The notes: generated from the sequence alone by a model not told the origin. DNA of 64,000 nucleotides from Peribacillus deserti (GCF_002863585.1 NZ_PGUY01000014.1:62001-126000), one strand, 5' to 3'. Shown: positions 1-8,200, counted from the first letter of the stretch. Made by a program: numbers and translations.

Positions 1-102
1 GTACTGCAATGGGCCTTAACCTTTTTGATTTTAGTTACCACAGTTAAGATTTGGGCAGATATCCTCTTATAAGGTATCGCTTTGAAGGAGTGAAAACGTC
101 AG

Positions 103-453
103 ATGTTTCATTATACAGTTGAGAGCAGCAAATCAGTAGAAGAAGCTATTATTTCACTTGAGACTCAATTAAAGGAAGAGAAATTCGGTATATTGTGGCA
201 ACTTGACCTTCCCTCCAAATTGCATGAAAAAGGCGTAGATAGTTACGATAACCCTTACCATATATTAGAAGTATGTAATCCAAAGGAAGCTGCGAGGGTT
301 ATTGAAATTAATGAGCTTGTCGGTTATTTTCTCCCATGCAAAATTACCGTATATCGCTCTGGTGGAACAACGAAAATCGGTTTGCCAAAACCAACAATGA
401 TGGTGGGAATGATTAAAGATCCAGAGTTAAAAGACATTAGCAGAAAATATTGA
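103..453 (+). CDS. DUF302 domain protein
   Basis: The product is a 116-residue soluble protein with the look of the DUF302 family: an N-terminal sensing-like segment (residues 1-30), a central region ending in NPKEAARVIE, and a C-terminal block with the RSGGTTKIGLPKP stretch. DUF302 proteins are small cytoplasmic proteins of unknown biochemical function. The start ATG follows an AAGGAGTG ribosome site by about 10 bases. The gene stands alone: nothing upstream is visible, and a hairpin follows about 50 bases after the stop. There is no signal peptide or membrane segment. Family assignment is from recalled sequence pattern and is moderately sure. Confidence 0.75.
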   Translation: MFHYTVESSKSVEEAIISLETQLKEEKFGILWQLDLPSKLHEKGVDSYDNPYHILEVCNPKEAARVIEINELVGYFLPCKITVYRSGGTTKIGLPKPTMMVGMIKDPELKDISRKY

Positions 454-504
454 GGCTACGCTGATAAAGGTATTGAACAAAAGTAAGTAGTCAAATATTT
501 AAAG

Positions 505-537
505 GGAAAAACAGCGATCACGGCATTGCTGTTTTCC
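505..537 (+). terminator. Hairpin after DUF302 gene
   Basis: GGAAAAACAGC pairs with GCTGTTTTCC around a 12-base loop. It lies downstream of the DUF302 stop codon. There is no clean run of T after the stem, so its role as a terminator is only likely. Confidence 0.4.
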
Positions 538-539
538 TA

Positions 540-993
540 GTTCCATGGTACCGTTTTTGTCCTGATTTACAAATTCCTATCCCTTTGCATATTCCAGATT
601 TAATTATCTAATTGATAAAAACCATCCATGGTCCAATTATACGAACTAATATGGTTACTGTGTCACTAAATTGTCAGATATATTATTAATGGTAACATTT
701 ATAAATCAAAATACTATTTTATGGAGGAAGAGCCACGATAACATTAACCAGGATCTGGATTAATAAGTTTAAAAGCATAATCACTCCCCAAACCATTGAA
801 ATAGAAAAATATGTCACCACACTTGTTGGGAAGAATGTCAAAATGGGCGGTGTCCGCAGATTTAATATGAGGTCATTCCGGCAGCCGTGTGATTGAAGCT
901 ATATCGTTCACGTACGCGTGTCCTATTATTTAAAAATAGAAAAAATTTAAAAAAAGCCCTATAATATAAGAAGAAAAAGGGGGAAGAAAGAAT
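540..993. other. Intergenic region with a start-less reading frame
   Basis: No convincing gene is present. A GGAGGAAG ribosome-site-like sequence at 723-730 is followed by a frame that is open for 52 codons (738-893) but begins with ATA rather than a start codon and ends in TGA. It may be a decayed small gene. Close to the next gene a TATAAT hexamer sits at 960-965 without a clear -35 partner. The remainder is AT-rich sequence in which I see nothing. Confidence 0.4.
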
Positions 994-2790
994 ATGAATT
1001 ATTCTTTGAAATGGGATTTAGATGTTTTTTTTCAAGGCGGAAGCCACTCTGAGGAATTTGCTGCACATTTATCCGATGTACAGCAGGATCTGTCTAAATT
1101 TAAGAGCCTGATTGCCAGCTGGAAAGTCACATCCGAGCCGACAGACAAGGATGTTATCATTCATATCCTGGAACAGTTTGCCTTAGTCGGTGCAAAGCTT
1201 AGGCAGGCGGGAGCCTTCATCGGCTGTTTGGAAGCGCAGGATACTACAGATAACAGGGCAAGAGAGCTTAGAGGGAAGATTACAGGGTTCAGTGCTGATT
1301 TCTCTACAGCACTCAATGGATTTGATGTAAAGCTTGCACAGTTGGATGAGCAATTTTTCCAGGCTATTCTGAAGGACGACTTTTTAAAGGAAGTTCGTTT
1401 TGTTCTTGAAGAGCGCAGAGAAAGGGTCATGGAAAAGCTTTCTGTCGAAGAAGAATCATTAATTAATCAATTGTCTATTGACGGATATCATGGCTGGGGA
1501 CAAATGTATGATATTTTAGTCAGCTCGGTTAAGGTGCCTGTCGAAGAACAGGGGGAGCTGAAGCAATTATCTGTTGGACAGGCCTTTAATAAGTTTTCTA
1601 ATCCTGACCGGAAAGTGCGGCAGACCGTGTTTAGAAATTGGGAAAAGGCCTGGGGAGAAAAAGCTGACCTGTTTGCAAATACCCTGAACCATTTATCGGG
1701 CTTTAGATTAAATGTATATGGGAAGCGCGGCTGGGATGATGTCCTAAAAGAACCTCTTGATTATAATAGAATGTCTAAAGAAACCTTACATAGTATGTGG
1801 AGTGCCATTGCAGAGCAAAAAGAGCCGCTGAAACAATATTTAAACCGCAAAGCCCAGCTGTTAGGCGTTAAAAAACTGAGCTGGTATGACTTGGATGCAC
1901 CTGTTACAGAGTCGGCGGGGGTAATGCCGTACCAAGAAGGCGCAGAGTTCATATTGGAGCAGTTCTCAAAGTTTGGCAAAGAACTCACCCAATTCACAGA
2001 GAGAGCATTCAAGGAAAGCTGGATCGAAGCTGAGGATAGAGATAATAAATCTCCTGGCGGTTTCTGTACAGGGTTCCCGCAAAGCGGCCAGTCACGGATC
2101 TTCATGACCTATTCCGGTACACCTTCGAATGTTTCAACACTGGCACACGAACTGGGCCATGCATTTCACTCATATGCGTTAAAGGATTCGCATTATTTAA
2201 ACAGAGGCTACGCAATGAATGTTGCGGAAACGGCATCAACCTTTGCAGAATTAATCGTGGCTGATGCAGCTGTGAAACAGGCAAAAAGCGATGAAGAAAA
2301 GCTGGCACTGTTAGAAGATAAAGTTCAGCGGTCCGTTGCGCTGTTAATGAACATCCATGCAAGATTTATCTTTGAAACAAACTTCTATGAAGAACGAAAA
2401 CAAGGCGTTGTCGGTGCCTCCCGCTTGAATCAGCTGATGGAAGAAGCACAGAGAGAAGCCTATGGTGATGCTCTTGAAGAGTATCATCCATTATTCTGGG
2501 CTTCAAAACTGCATTTCTTCATTACGGGAGTGCCTTTCTACAACTTCCCTTATACATTCGGGTACCTATTCTCATTGGGCATTTATAAAAAAGCGATTGA
2601 AGAAGGGGAAAGCTTCGAGCAGAAATATATTAAGCTCCTTCAGGATACAGGCTCAATGAAGGTTGAGGAACTGGCAATGAAACATTTAGGTGTGGACTTG
2701 ACTAAGAGAGATTTCTGGGAAGAAGCAGTGTCTATGTGCATGAAGGACGTAGAAGAATTCCTTGAACTAACGAATGTAAAAGTGAACTAA
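994..2790 (+). CDS. M3 family oligoendopeptidase (PepF/M3 type)
   Basis: This is a cytoplasmic zinc oligopeptidase of peptidase family M3, which trims short peptides. The 598-residue length is usual for the oligoendopeptidase F group. The zinc motif HELGH is at residues 385-389, with E386 as catalytic base, H385 and H389 as ligands and E412 (in NVAETAST) as third ligand. The N-terminal half is helical, as in the family's lid. The ATG start follows AAGGGGGAAG by 9 bases. The gene is monocistronic: a repeat element begins 36 bases after the stop. The exact subgroup (pepF versus the clan called PepF/M3) cannot be separated by eye. Confidence 0.9.
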   Translation: MNYSLKWDLDVFFQGGSHSEEFAAHLSDVQQDLSKFKSLIASWKVTSEPTDKDVIIHILEQFALVGAKLRQAGAFIGCLEAQDTTDNRARELRGKITGFSADFSTALNGFDVKLAQLDEQFFQAILKDDFLKEVRFVLEERRERVMEKLSVEEESLINQLSIDGYHGWGQMYDILVSSVKVPVEEQGELKQLSVGQAFNKFSNPDRKVRQTVFRNWEKAWGEKADLFANTLNHLSGFRLNVYGKRGWDDVLKEPLDYNRMSKETLHSMWSAIAEQKEPLKQYLNRKAQLLGVKKLSWYDLDAPVTESAGVMPYQEGAEFILEQFSKFGKELTQFTERAFKESWIEAEDRDNKSPGGFCTGFPQSGQSRIFMTYSGTPSNVSTLAHELGHAFHSYALKDSHYLNRGYAMNVAETASTFAELIVADAAVKQAKSDEEKLALLEDKVQRSVALLMNIHARFIFETNFYEERKQGVVGASRLNQLMEEAQREAYGDALEEYHPLFWASKLHFFITGVPFYNFPYTFGYLFSLGIYKKAIEEGESFEQKYIKLLQDTGSMKVEELAMKHLGVDLTKRDFWEEAVSMCMKDVEEFLELTNVKVN

Positions 2791-2795
2791 AAAGT

Positions 2796-2808
2796 GGAAA
2801 GCGGTGCC
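2796..2808 (-). repeat. Terminal fragment of structured repeat family B
   Basis: Read on the minus strand this is GGCACCGCTTTCC, identical to the conserved edge of the structured repeats found at 4912-4930 and in the array before lepA. Only the edge is present, directly after the oligopeptidase stop codon. It is probably a relic of a larger copy. Confidence 0.5.
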
Positions 2809-2826
2809 CGATCGCACTTAACTGAT

Positions 2827-3049
2827 GGCTCTTTTCTAAAAGATTGTTGTTTTTATAGTTCTGTGAACCTACCCTATTGTTAAACAGGTTGATTGGAACG
2901 TAAGGTGTGAGACTCCTGCGGGAGCAGCGGGACAGGTGAGACCCCACAGGCGAAGCCGAGGAGGCTCAGCGCCCGCCCCGCGGAAAGGGAGCATCCTCAC
3001 GTTCCAATCAGCCCCCTTGTTAAGAACAATAAAGTTTGCGAAAATAGCC
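2827..3049. mobile_element. MITE 1, ISL3-like ends, 8-bp target duplication
   Basis: The element is 223 bp and noncoding. Its ends are inverted repeats: GGCTCTTTTC on the left and GAAAATAGCC on the right (reverse complement GGCTATTTTC). It is flanked by the perfect 8-bp direct repeat TAACTGAT at 2819-2826 and 3050-3057. Inside, GTTGATTGGAACGT pairs with ACGTTCCAATCAGC, so the whole unit folds into a long hairpin. ISL3-family insertion sequences have ends starting GGCTCTT and make 8-bp duplications, so a nonautonomous ISL3 derivative is the best reading. It encodes no transposase. Confidence 0.8.
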
Positions 3050-3132
3050 TAACTGATAGAAAAGGAGACACTGGAACTTTTCAAGAAAAAATTTAATAAA
3101 GAGTGCCAGCTTGGCCGGCTATTCATAATAAA

Positions 3133-3163
3133 AAAACAGACTCCCTAAATTGGAGTCTGTTTT
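3133..3163 (-). terminator. Terminator of pssA
   Basis: A 12-bp perfect stem, AAAACAGACTCC with GGAGTCTGTTTT, and a 7-base loop. Read on the minus strand it ends in a T run, just after the pssA stop codon. Confidence 0.8.
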
Positions 3164-3169
3164 CATTTA

Positions 3170-3718
3170 TTAAACTTTTTTAAGTTTAAATGGACTGACC
3201 ATCAAGAAAGATAATATAATCATCAAGAATAGGAAAGATACAGGTGCTATATAAGGGATTGCTAAAAAGCTCAGCGTCAGTAAGCAGCCGGCAGCAGTGA
3301 TTGGCAGCCCCGTAAAGTACCCATTGTTTTCAGTAATGTTGAATTTAGCTAACCGAAATGCGCCGCACCCGATGTAAAAAACGGTAAAGAACGTACCCGG
3401 TGCCCCGAATTCAACGATGATACCCTCATAAAGGAGCAGGGCAGGGGCAACGCCAAAGGATATAATATCGCACATTGAATCAAGCTGTTTCCCAAGCTCT
3501 GACTCGGAATTAAGGAGTCTTGCGGCCATGCCGTCAAAGCGGTCAGCAAGAGCAGCTAAAAAAATTAATAAAAGAGCAAGATTTAGTTCACCTTTCATAC
3601 CTGAAATTATTGAAAAACCACCTAGGGATAAGTTAATGAGGGTAAGTACATTTGCAGTTTGTGATTTTATTTTTTTTATGGTCAGATCTAGCACACTGGA
3701 CAGAAACAATTTCCTCAC
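3170..3718 (-). CDS. pssA: CDP-diacylglycerol--serine O-phosphatidyltransferase
   Basis: PssA condenses CDP-diacylglycerol with serine to make phosphatidylserine at the membrane. The CDP-alcohol phosphotransferase motif DG-x2-AR-x8-G-x3-D-x3-D is visible in the segment that begins DRFDGMAAR and ends LDSMCD. Several hydrophobic helices follow. The 182-residue length assumes the most upstream ATG; the first ten residues are not typical, and a start nearer to SQTANVLTLINLS is possible. It is divergent from psd, whose product uses phosphatidylserine, and the roughly 118-base gap must hold both promoters. In B. subtilis pssA and psd share one operon, so the divergent layout differs. Confidence 0.88.
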   Translation of the reverse strand: MRKLFLSSVLDLTIKKIKSQTANVLTLINLSLGGFSIISGMKGELNLALLLIFLAALADRFDGMAARLLNSESELGKQLDSMCDIISFGVAPALLLYEGIIVEFGAPGTFFTVFYIGCGAFRLAKFNITENNGYFTGLPITAAGCLLTLSFLAIPYIAPVSFLFLMIILSFLMVSPFKLKKV

Positions 3719-3836
3719 TCCTTCAATACTTGCAGGATAATGGAAATCACCCTAGTATTTGTTATATAATAATATTTTATTTTATTCGTTTTATGCTAAC
3801 TCGTAAAGGACTATTTTTCAATTGGAGGAACTATAA

Positions 3837-4646
3837 TTGCTGCTTAGAACTTTTTACAGATCGTTAATCGAGCTGACAAACGGAAGGATCACCTCGGGTG
3901 CCTTGAGACGTTTTTCACAATCGACCCTTAGCCGGTTTTTAATACCATCATATGTAAAACTATATAAATTGAACATAGATGAAGTGGAACGTAATGTGAA
4001 TGAATTTCCTACCCTGCATGATTTATTTATTCGTAAGCTGAAGGGAGAGGCCAGGGTGATCCATCCCGACAGCCAGTCTGTAGTGAGCCCGGTAGACGGG
4101 GTGCTTGAGGATATGGGGGAAATACACCCAGACAAGCAATTTATAGTAAAAGGGAAAAAATATTCAATAGAAGAAATGCTAAACGACAGCGAAGTGCTGG
4201 AAAAGTATATAGGCGGAAGCTACATGGTTATTTACCTGAGTCCCAGCCATTATCACCGTATCCACAGCCCGGTTAATGGTGAAGTGACAAAGCGCTGGCT
4301 GCTTGGGAAAAAATCATACCCTGTCAATGCGTGGGGAATGAAATTTGGCAGAGATCCTCTTTCAAAAAATTATCGGATTATAACCGAGCTGAGACATGCA
4401 GGCGGCCATATATCGCTGGTAAAGGTCGGCGCGATGTTCGTAAACTCCATCGTTGTGACACATTCAGAGAAAGAAGTCCGTAAGGGAGAAGAGCTCGCTT
4501 ATTTCAGCTTTGGGTCAACTGTCGTCCTTTTGTTTGAAAAAGATACGTTTACGCCGGCTGTGGGCAATAGCTTTCCTTTAGATGTACATGTTGGAGAGGG
4601 AATTGGGTATATAAAAAATGAAGCGGCAGCTCCTTCCCGCTTATAA
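3837..4646 (+). CDS. psd: Phosphatidylserine decarboxylase
   Basis: Psd converts phosphatidylserine to phosphatidylethanolamine and is a self-processing pyruvoyl enzyme. The cleavage motif here is FGST (residues 225-228), with Ser227 expected to become the pyruvoyl group. Many relatives have LGST at this site. The active-site segments SPVDGV and [11 protein letters not shown] are present. At 269 residues the length is normal for Bacillus. The start is TTG, chosen because GGAGG lies 9 bases upstream and no ATG fits. The stop codon TAA forms the first bases of the 8-bp target duplication of the following MITE, so the gene is intact but its original downstream sequence has been displaced. Confidence 0.92.
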   Translation: MLLRTFYRSLIELTNGRITSGALRRFSQSTLSRFLIPSYVKLYKLNIDEVERNVNEFPTLHDLFIRKLKGEARVIHPDSQSVVSPVDGVLEDMGEIHPDKQFIVKGKKYSIEEMLNDSEVLEKYIGGSYMVIYLSPSHYHRIHSPVNGEVTKRWLLGKKSYPVNAWGMKFGRDPLSKNYRIITELRHAGGHISLVKVGAMFVNSIVVTHSEKEVRKGEELAYFSFGSTVVLLFEKDTFTPAVGNSFPLDVHVGEGIGYIKNEAAAPSRL

Positions 4647-4651
4647 GAAAA

Positions 4652-5075
4652 GGCTCTTTTCTAAAAGATTGTTGTTTTTTAATAGTTCGGTGAACCTATC
4701 CTATTGTTAAACAGGTTGATTGGAACGTAAGGTGCGAGACTCTTTGATCCAGCTGCAAGCTGAGACCCTCGAGTCATAAGCCAATCCGTCTATGGGGAGA
4801 AAAGCACACCCCACAGCCTGCTCGTCTTATGCTTGTCGGGTCTCTGCCTGCCACTTTGTTTCCCATTTTATATCTATTGGGATTAACACCAAGCTTTTAA
4901 TATTTATATGGTGGGCAGGCACCGCTTTCCGCTTTTCTGGGTGGGAGCAGCGGGACAGGTGAGACCCCGCAGGCGAAGCCGAGGAGGCTCAGGAGCCCGC
5001 CCCTAAGGTCCGCGAGCATCCTCACGTTCCAATCTACCTCCTTGTTCAATTACAACAAAGTTTGCGAAAACACCC
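4652..5075. mobile_element. MITE 2, interrupted by a second repeat
   Basis: This is a second copy of the element at 2827-3049, with left end GGCTCTTTTC and right end GCGAAAACACCC. It is flanked by the perfect 8-bp direct repeat TAAGAAAA at 4644-4651 and 5076-5083. It is 424 bp instead of 223 because about 200 bp of a different repeat lies inside it. On both sides of that insert the sequence follows MITE 1 closely. The left duplication begins with the psd stop codon and the right one touches the sda terminator. Confidence 0.8.
4743..4940. repeat. Structured repeat family B, nested copy
   Basis: The insert in MITE 2 has a large hairpin: GAGACCC (4762-4768) pairs with GGGTCTC (4838-4844), CATAAG with CTTATG, and GGGG with CCCC. 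It is followed by a spacer enclosed by GCCTGCCAC (4846-4854) and GTGGGCAGGC (4911-4920), and ends with GGCACCGCTTTCCGCTTTTC. The same layout recurs before lepA and near dnaJ. Exact ends cannot be set from one junction; no clear target duplication is seen. Confidence 0.7.
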
Positions 5076-5078
5076 TAA

Positions 5079-5106
5079 GAAAAAAAGCCCTGCATATTCT
5101 GGGCTT
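5079..5106 (-). terminator. Terminator of sda
   Basis: On the minus strand AAGCCC and GGGCTT form a stem followed by at least seven T. It starts 6 bases after the sda stop and overlaps the MITE 2 target duplication. Confidence 0.7.
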
Positions 5107-5111
5107 GCTAG

Positions 5112-5252
5112 TCAGGAATATAACCTTATTTTATGTGTAAGAGTCCGCCGGTCTATTTCTGTTTCTATCAGGCGGATGAATTCAGGACTTAGTTTTAACT
5201 CCCTGGCTTTAAGATAGGATTCAATCAATAAATCGTCTGAAAGCTTGTTCAT
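5112..5252 (-). CDS. sda: Sporulation checkpoint inhibitor Sda
   Basis: This 46-residue protein reads [15 protein letters not shown] at its N-terminus and [13 protein letters not shown] in its second half, matching B. subtilis Sda, also 46 residues, which folds as a helical hairpin. Sda binds the histidine kinase KinA and blocks the phosphorelay to Spo0A when DNA replication is disturbed. The position next to yqeG agrees with B. subtilis. Perfect DnaA boxes lie upstream, as expected for a gene controlled by DnaA. The GGAGGTGAAAGG ribosome site lies 15-22 bases before the ATG, which is long, but an in-frame TAG rules out an earlier start. Confidence 0.93.
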   Translation of the reverse strand: MNKLSDDLLIESYLKARELKLSPEFIRLIETEIDRRTLTHKIRLYS

Positions 5253-5356
5253 GTAACAGGCCTAAAGCCTTTCACCTCCATAAAATTTTGTTAAGATGTA
5301 TGTTATGTTTTCATGAAATTAGGCATATAATTTTAGGTTCAACTTGTTGTACCCCT

Positions 5357-5385
5357 ACTCTATCAGAATGAATCGCGGAGAACAA
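5357..5385 (-). promoter_or_regulatory. Possible sda promoter
   Basis: On the minus strand TTGTTC, a 17-base spacer and TAGAGT resemble a SigA promoter. The match is modest. A perfect DnaA box lies 9 bases upstream of the -35 element, a position suited to activation or repression by DnaA. Confidence 0.4.
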
Positions 5386-5393
5386 CCGTTCTG

Positions 5394-5492
5394 TTATCCA
5401 CAAGAAATGGTGGATAAGTTGTGACTAACTTGTTGAAAAGTAATATTGAGGTATATAGTTCAAAGGGTATAATGTGAATAGTTTTATCCACA
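5394..5492. promoter_or_regulatory. DnaA box cluster between sda and yqeG
   Basis: TTATCCACA occurs perfectly on the plus strand at 5394-5402 and 5484-5492, and TTATCCACC (one mismatch) on the minus strand at 5409-5417. In B. subtilis, DnaA binds boxes upstream of sda and couples its expression to replication. The two outer boxes are 90 bases apart. A chromosomal origin is not implied, since no dnaA, dnaN or AT-rich unwinding element is present. Confidence 0.8.
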
Positions 5493-5652
5493 AGATATGA
5501 AGGTACACGTTTTTGTCGAAAACTTTTTTAACTTATGCTTGATTCCATGTAAAAGGCTTTATAAATAAATGACGTAAAATCAAAAAATAGCAGTCAAATC
5601 ATTTTTGAATAGGATTCTTTGTAAGGAACGGATGTGTAAAGGAAAATTCCTT

Positions 5653-5681
5653 TTGAAAGGAGACTTAATATTAGGTATGAT
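5653..5681 (+). promoter_or_regulatory. SigA-type promoter of the yqeG operon
   Basis: TTGAAA, a 17-base spacer and TATGAT lie 43 bases upstream of the yqeG start. Spacing is ideal and both hexamers match the consensus at five of six positions. Confidence 0.65.
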
Positions 5682-5723
5682 GGATAAGGTAAATTTCTTG
5701 GAAAATATAGAGGTGCAAAGACA

Positions 5724-6239
5724 TTGCTAAAATTATTTCTTCCCAGTGAACATTCGAAAAGCGTTTTAGATATCACTCCTGAAAGGCTTAAAGAGCAAGG
5801 GATCAAAGGGATCATCACTGATCTGGATAACACCCTTGTCGAATGGGACAGGCCAAGTGCCACACCGCAGCTGATCAAATGGTTTGATAATATGAGGGAT
5901 CACGGAATTCTTGTGACCATTGTTTCTAATAATAATGAGAAAAGGGTACACAGCTTCGCTGATCCATTAAAAATTCCTTTTATCTTTCAAGCGAGAAAGC
6001 CGATGGGCAAAGCCTTTAACCGGGCGATTAACCAAATGGGTATAAAGAAAGAGGAAGCGGTCGTAATTGGTGACCAGCTGCTCACAGATGTATTTGGCGG
6101 AAATAGAAATGGATTTAAGACGATCCTTGTCGTACCTGTGGCACAGACAGATGGATTCGTAACAAGGTTTAACAGGAAAATCGAGCGCAGGATCCTTTCA
6201 TGGTTCAGACGAAAGGGTATGATTAATTGGGAGGATTAG
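5724..6239 (+). CDS. yqeG: HAD family phosphatase YqeG
   Basis: The 171-residue protein is a haloacid-dehalogenase superfamily phosphatase of subfamily IIIA. Motif I is DLDNT, with D33 as predicted nucleophile and D35 as acid-base residue. A lysine in ARKPMGKAF and the acidic GDQLLTDV motif complete the active site. The natural substrate is not known with certainty. The start is TTG, preceded by GAGGTG at 8 bases. It opens an operon with yqeH, and the two reading frames nearly touch. The family is recognised with confidence; the substrate is not. Confidence 0.9.
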   Translation: MLKLFLPSEHSKSVLDITPERLKEQGIKGIITDLDNTLVEWDRPSATPQLIKWFDNMRDHGILVTIVSNNNEKRVHSFADPLKIPFIFQARKPMGKAFNRAINQMGIKKEEAVVIGDQLLTDVFGGNRNGFKTILVVPVAQTDGFVTRFNRKIERRILSWFRRKGMINWED

Positions 6240-6241
6240 AA

Positions 6242-7348
6242 TTGAGCGAAACAAACGTAGTGTGTATCGGCTGTGGTATAAAGGTTCAGACAGAAGATCC
6301 AAAAGGCCTTGGGTATGCTCCCGCATCGGCATTGGAGAAAGAGACTGTGATCTGCCAGCGTTGTTTTAAATTAAAACATTATAATGAAGTACAGGATGTC
6401 TCATTAACAGATGATGACTTCTTGAAAATCTTAAACGGCGTGGGCTCCAAAGACGCCCTTATTGTTAAAATTGTAGACATTTTTGATTTTAATGGAAGCT
6501 GGCTGCCTGGTCTTCAGCGTTTTGCAGGCGGAAACGATGTTTTACTGATCGCAAACAAAGTTGATCTGCTTCCTAAATCAGTCAAGCATAATAAATTGAT
6601 TAATTGGCTGCAGGCATCTTCTAAAGAACTTGGTTTAAAGCCTATCGACGTTTTACTAGTCAGTGCTTCTAAAGGCGAGAATATGAAAGAAGCCGCAGCG
6701 GCCATTGAACATTACCGCAGCGGCAAGGATGTATATGTGGTCGGCTGTACAAATGTAGGGAAATCCACATTCATTAATAGGATGATCAAAGAAGTGACAG
6801 GCGAAGGGGATATTATTACAACTTCGCATTTTCCGGGCACCACGCTGGATATTATTGAAATCCCGCTTGATGATGGGAAAAACCTGACAGACACTCCGGG
6901 AATCATAAACCATCATCAAATGGCTCATCATATTGATAAAAGAGATTTAAAGTATATTACACCTAAAAAAGAAATTAAATCTAGAGTCTACCAGCTGAAC
7001 GAGGAGCAGACATTATTTTTTGGAGGTTTAGCCAGATTTGATTATCTAAGCGGCGGCAGAAGATCGTTCACCTGCTATTTATCGAATGATTTAGATATTC
7101 ACCGGACTAAGCTTGAGAAGGCAGATGAACTATACAAGAATCATGCCGGTGAGCTGCTTACACCTCCAAGGAAAGACCAAATGGATGAATTCCCGGAGCT
7201 TGTACCTCACGAGTTTTCAATCAAGGAAGCAAAAACAGATGTAGTGTTTTCAGGATTAGGCTGGGTTACTGTGAACGAACCAGGCGCTAAGATCATTGCC
7301 CATGTACCAAAAGGTGTAAACGTAATCCTGCGTAAATCCTTAATATAA
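6242..7348 (+). CDS. yqeH: Ribosome biogenesis GTPase YqeH
   Basis: YqeH is a circularly permuted GTPase needed for assembly of the 30S subunit. The N-terminus has a zinc finger, CIGCG and CQRCF. The GTPase motifs occur in permuted order: NKVD comes before the P-loop GCTNVGKST, which is followed by DTPG. The C-terminal third matches the RNA-binding domain of the family. I chose the TTG at 6242, seven bases after GGGAGG, which gives 368 residues; an upstream in-frame TTG overlaps yqeG but has no ribosome site. It is translated in the yqeG-aroE operon. Confidence 0.95.
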   Translation: MSETNVVCIGCGIKVQTEDPKGLGYAPASALEKETVICQRCFKLKHYNEVQDVSLTDDDFLKILNGVGSKDALIVKIVDIFDFNGSWLPGLQRFAGGNDVLLIANKVDLLPKSVKHNKLINWLQASSKELGLKPIDVLLVSASKGENMKEAAAAIEHYRSGKDVYVVGCTNVGKSTFINRMIKEVTGEGDIITTSHFPGTTLDIIEIPLDDGKNLTDTPGIINHHQMAHHIDKRDLKYITPKKEIKSRVYQLNEEQTLFFGGLARFDYLSGGRRSFTCYLSNDLDIHRTKLEKADELYKNHAGELLTPPRKDQMDEFPELVPHEFSIKEAKTDVVFSGLGWVTVNEPGAKIIAHVPKGVNVILRKSLI

Positions 7349-7361
7349 AGCGGTGATTCAA

Positions 7362-8198
7362 GTGAGAAAGTTATACGGAGTAATGGGAGATCCCATCCGC
7401 CATTCCATGAGCCCGGACATTCATAATGATGCCTTCAGACGAATGGACATAAACGCTGACTATCATCTTTTTCACGTTCTTCCTGATCAATTGGAGAATG
7501 CGGTAAAGGGTGTTAGGGCATTGAACATATCTGGTTTTAATGTGACTGTCCCTCACAAAACAAAGATAATGCCTTTCCTGGATGAAATCGATGAATTAGC
7601 CGGGGCAATAGGGGCTGTTAACACAGTTGTTAACAGAGAAGGACGCCTTGTAGGCTACAATACGGATGGTCCCGGTTTTGTCCGCGGCATAAAAGAGAGA
7701 TTAGGAACGCCTTTGGCTAACAAAAAAACATTGATCATTGGGGCAGGGGGGGCGGCTAGAGGAATCTACTTCTCTCTTGTGAAGGAAGGCATCACACAAA
7801 TAGACATTTGCAACCGCACATTGCAAAATGCGAAGTCTCTAATTGAGCAGTGTCCTTACGAGACAGCCTCCCAAGCCTTTGGTTTTGAAGAGGCCGCTGA
7901 AATGATCTCTCAATATGACCTTATTGTACAAACAACTTCCGCTGGAATGAGCCCCAATGTCAGTGAAGTGCCTTTTGAAATCAGCGATAGACTACAAGCA
8001 TCTGCCCTTGTGAGTGATATTATATATAATCCCCTTGAAACAGGTTTTCTTAGACAGGCAAAAGAAAAAGGGGCCATGACTCATAATGGGATCGACATGT
8101 TTGTCTATCAGGCAGCCCTGGCATTTGAAATATGGACAGGGGTCACTCCCGATTCAACTAAGATGAGACAAATTGTTGTAAACAAGCTAGGAGGATAA
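7362..8198 (+). CDS. aroE: Shikimate 5-dehydrogenase
   Basis: AroE reduces 3-dehydroshikimate to shikimate with NADPH, the fourth step of the shikimate pathway. The substrate-binding motif SMSPDIHN, the catalytic lysine in TVPHK, the aspartate in NTDGPGF and the NADP-binding loop GAGGAARG are all present. The start is GTG at 7362, five bases after GGTGA; an earlier GTG at 7353 has no good ribosome site and would add three residues. Length is 278 residues, as usual. It lies between the GTPase yqeH and yhbY, as in B. subtilis. Confidence 0.95.
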   Translation: MRKLYGVMGDPIRHSMSPDIHNDAFRRMDINADYHLFHVLPDQLENAVKGVRALNISGFNVTVPHKTKIMPFLDEIDELAGAIGAVNTVVNREGRLVGYNTDGPGFVRGIKERLGTPLANKKTLIIGAGGAARGIYFSLVKEGITQIDICNRTLQNAKSLIEQCPYETASQAFGFEEAAEMISQYDLIVQTTSAGMSPNVSEVPFEISDRLQASALVSDIIYNPLETGFLRQAKEKGAMTHNGIDMFVYQAALAFEIWTGVTPDSTKMRQIVVNKLGG

Positions 8199-8200
8199 AA

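Noticed and set aside
5394-5492. Chromosomal replication origin
   Set aside because: Only three DnaA boxes are present, with no dnaA or dnaN and no AT-rich unwinding element; the sda link explains them.
5676-5729. Short peptide frame just before yqeG
   Set aside because: Its ATG is part of the TATGAT promoter element and its ribosome site is too far away.
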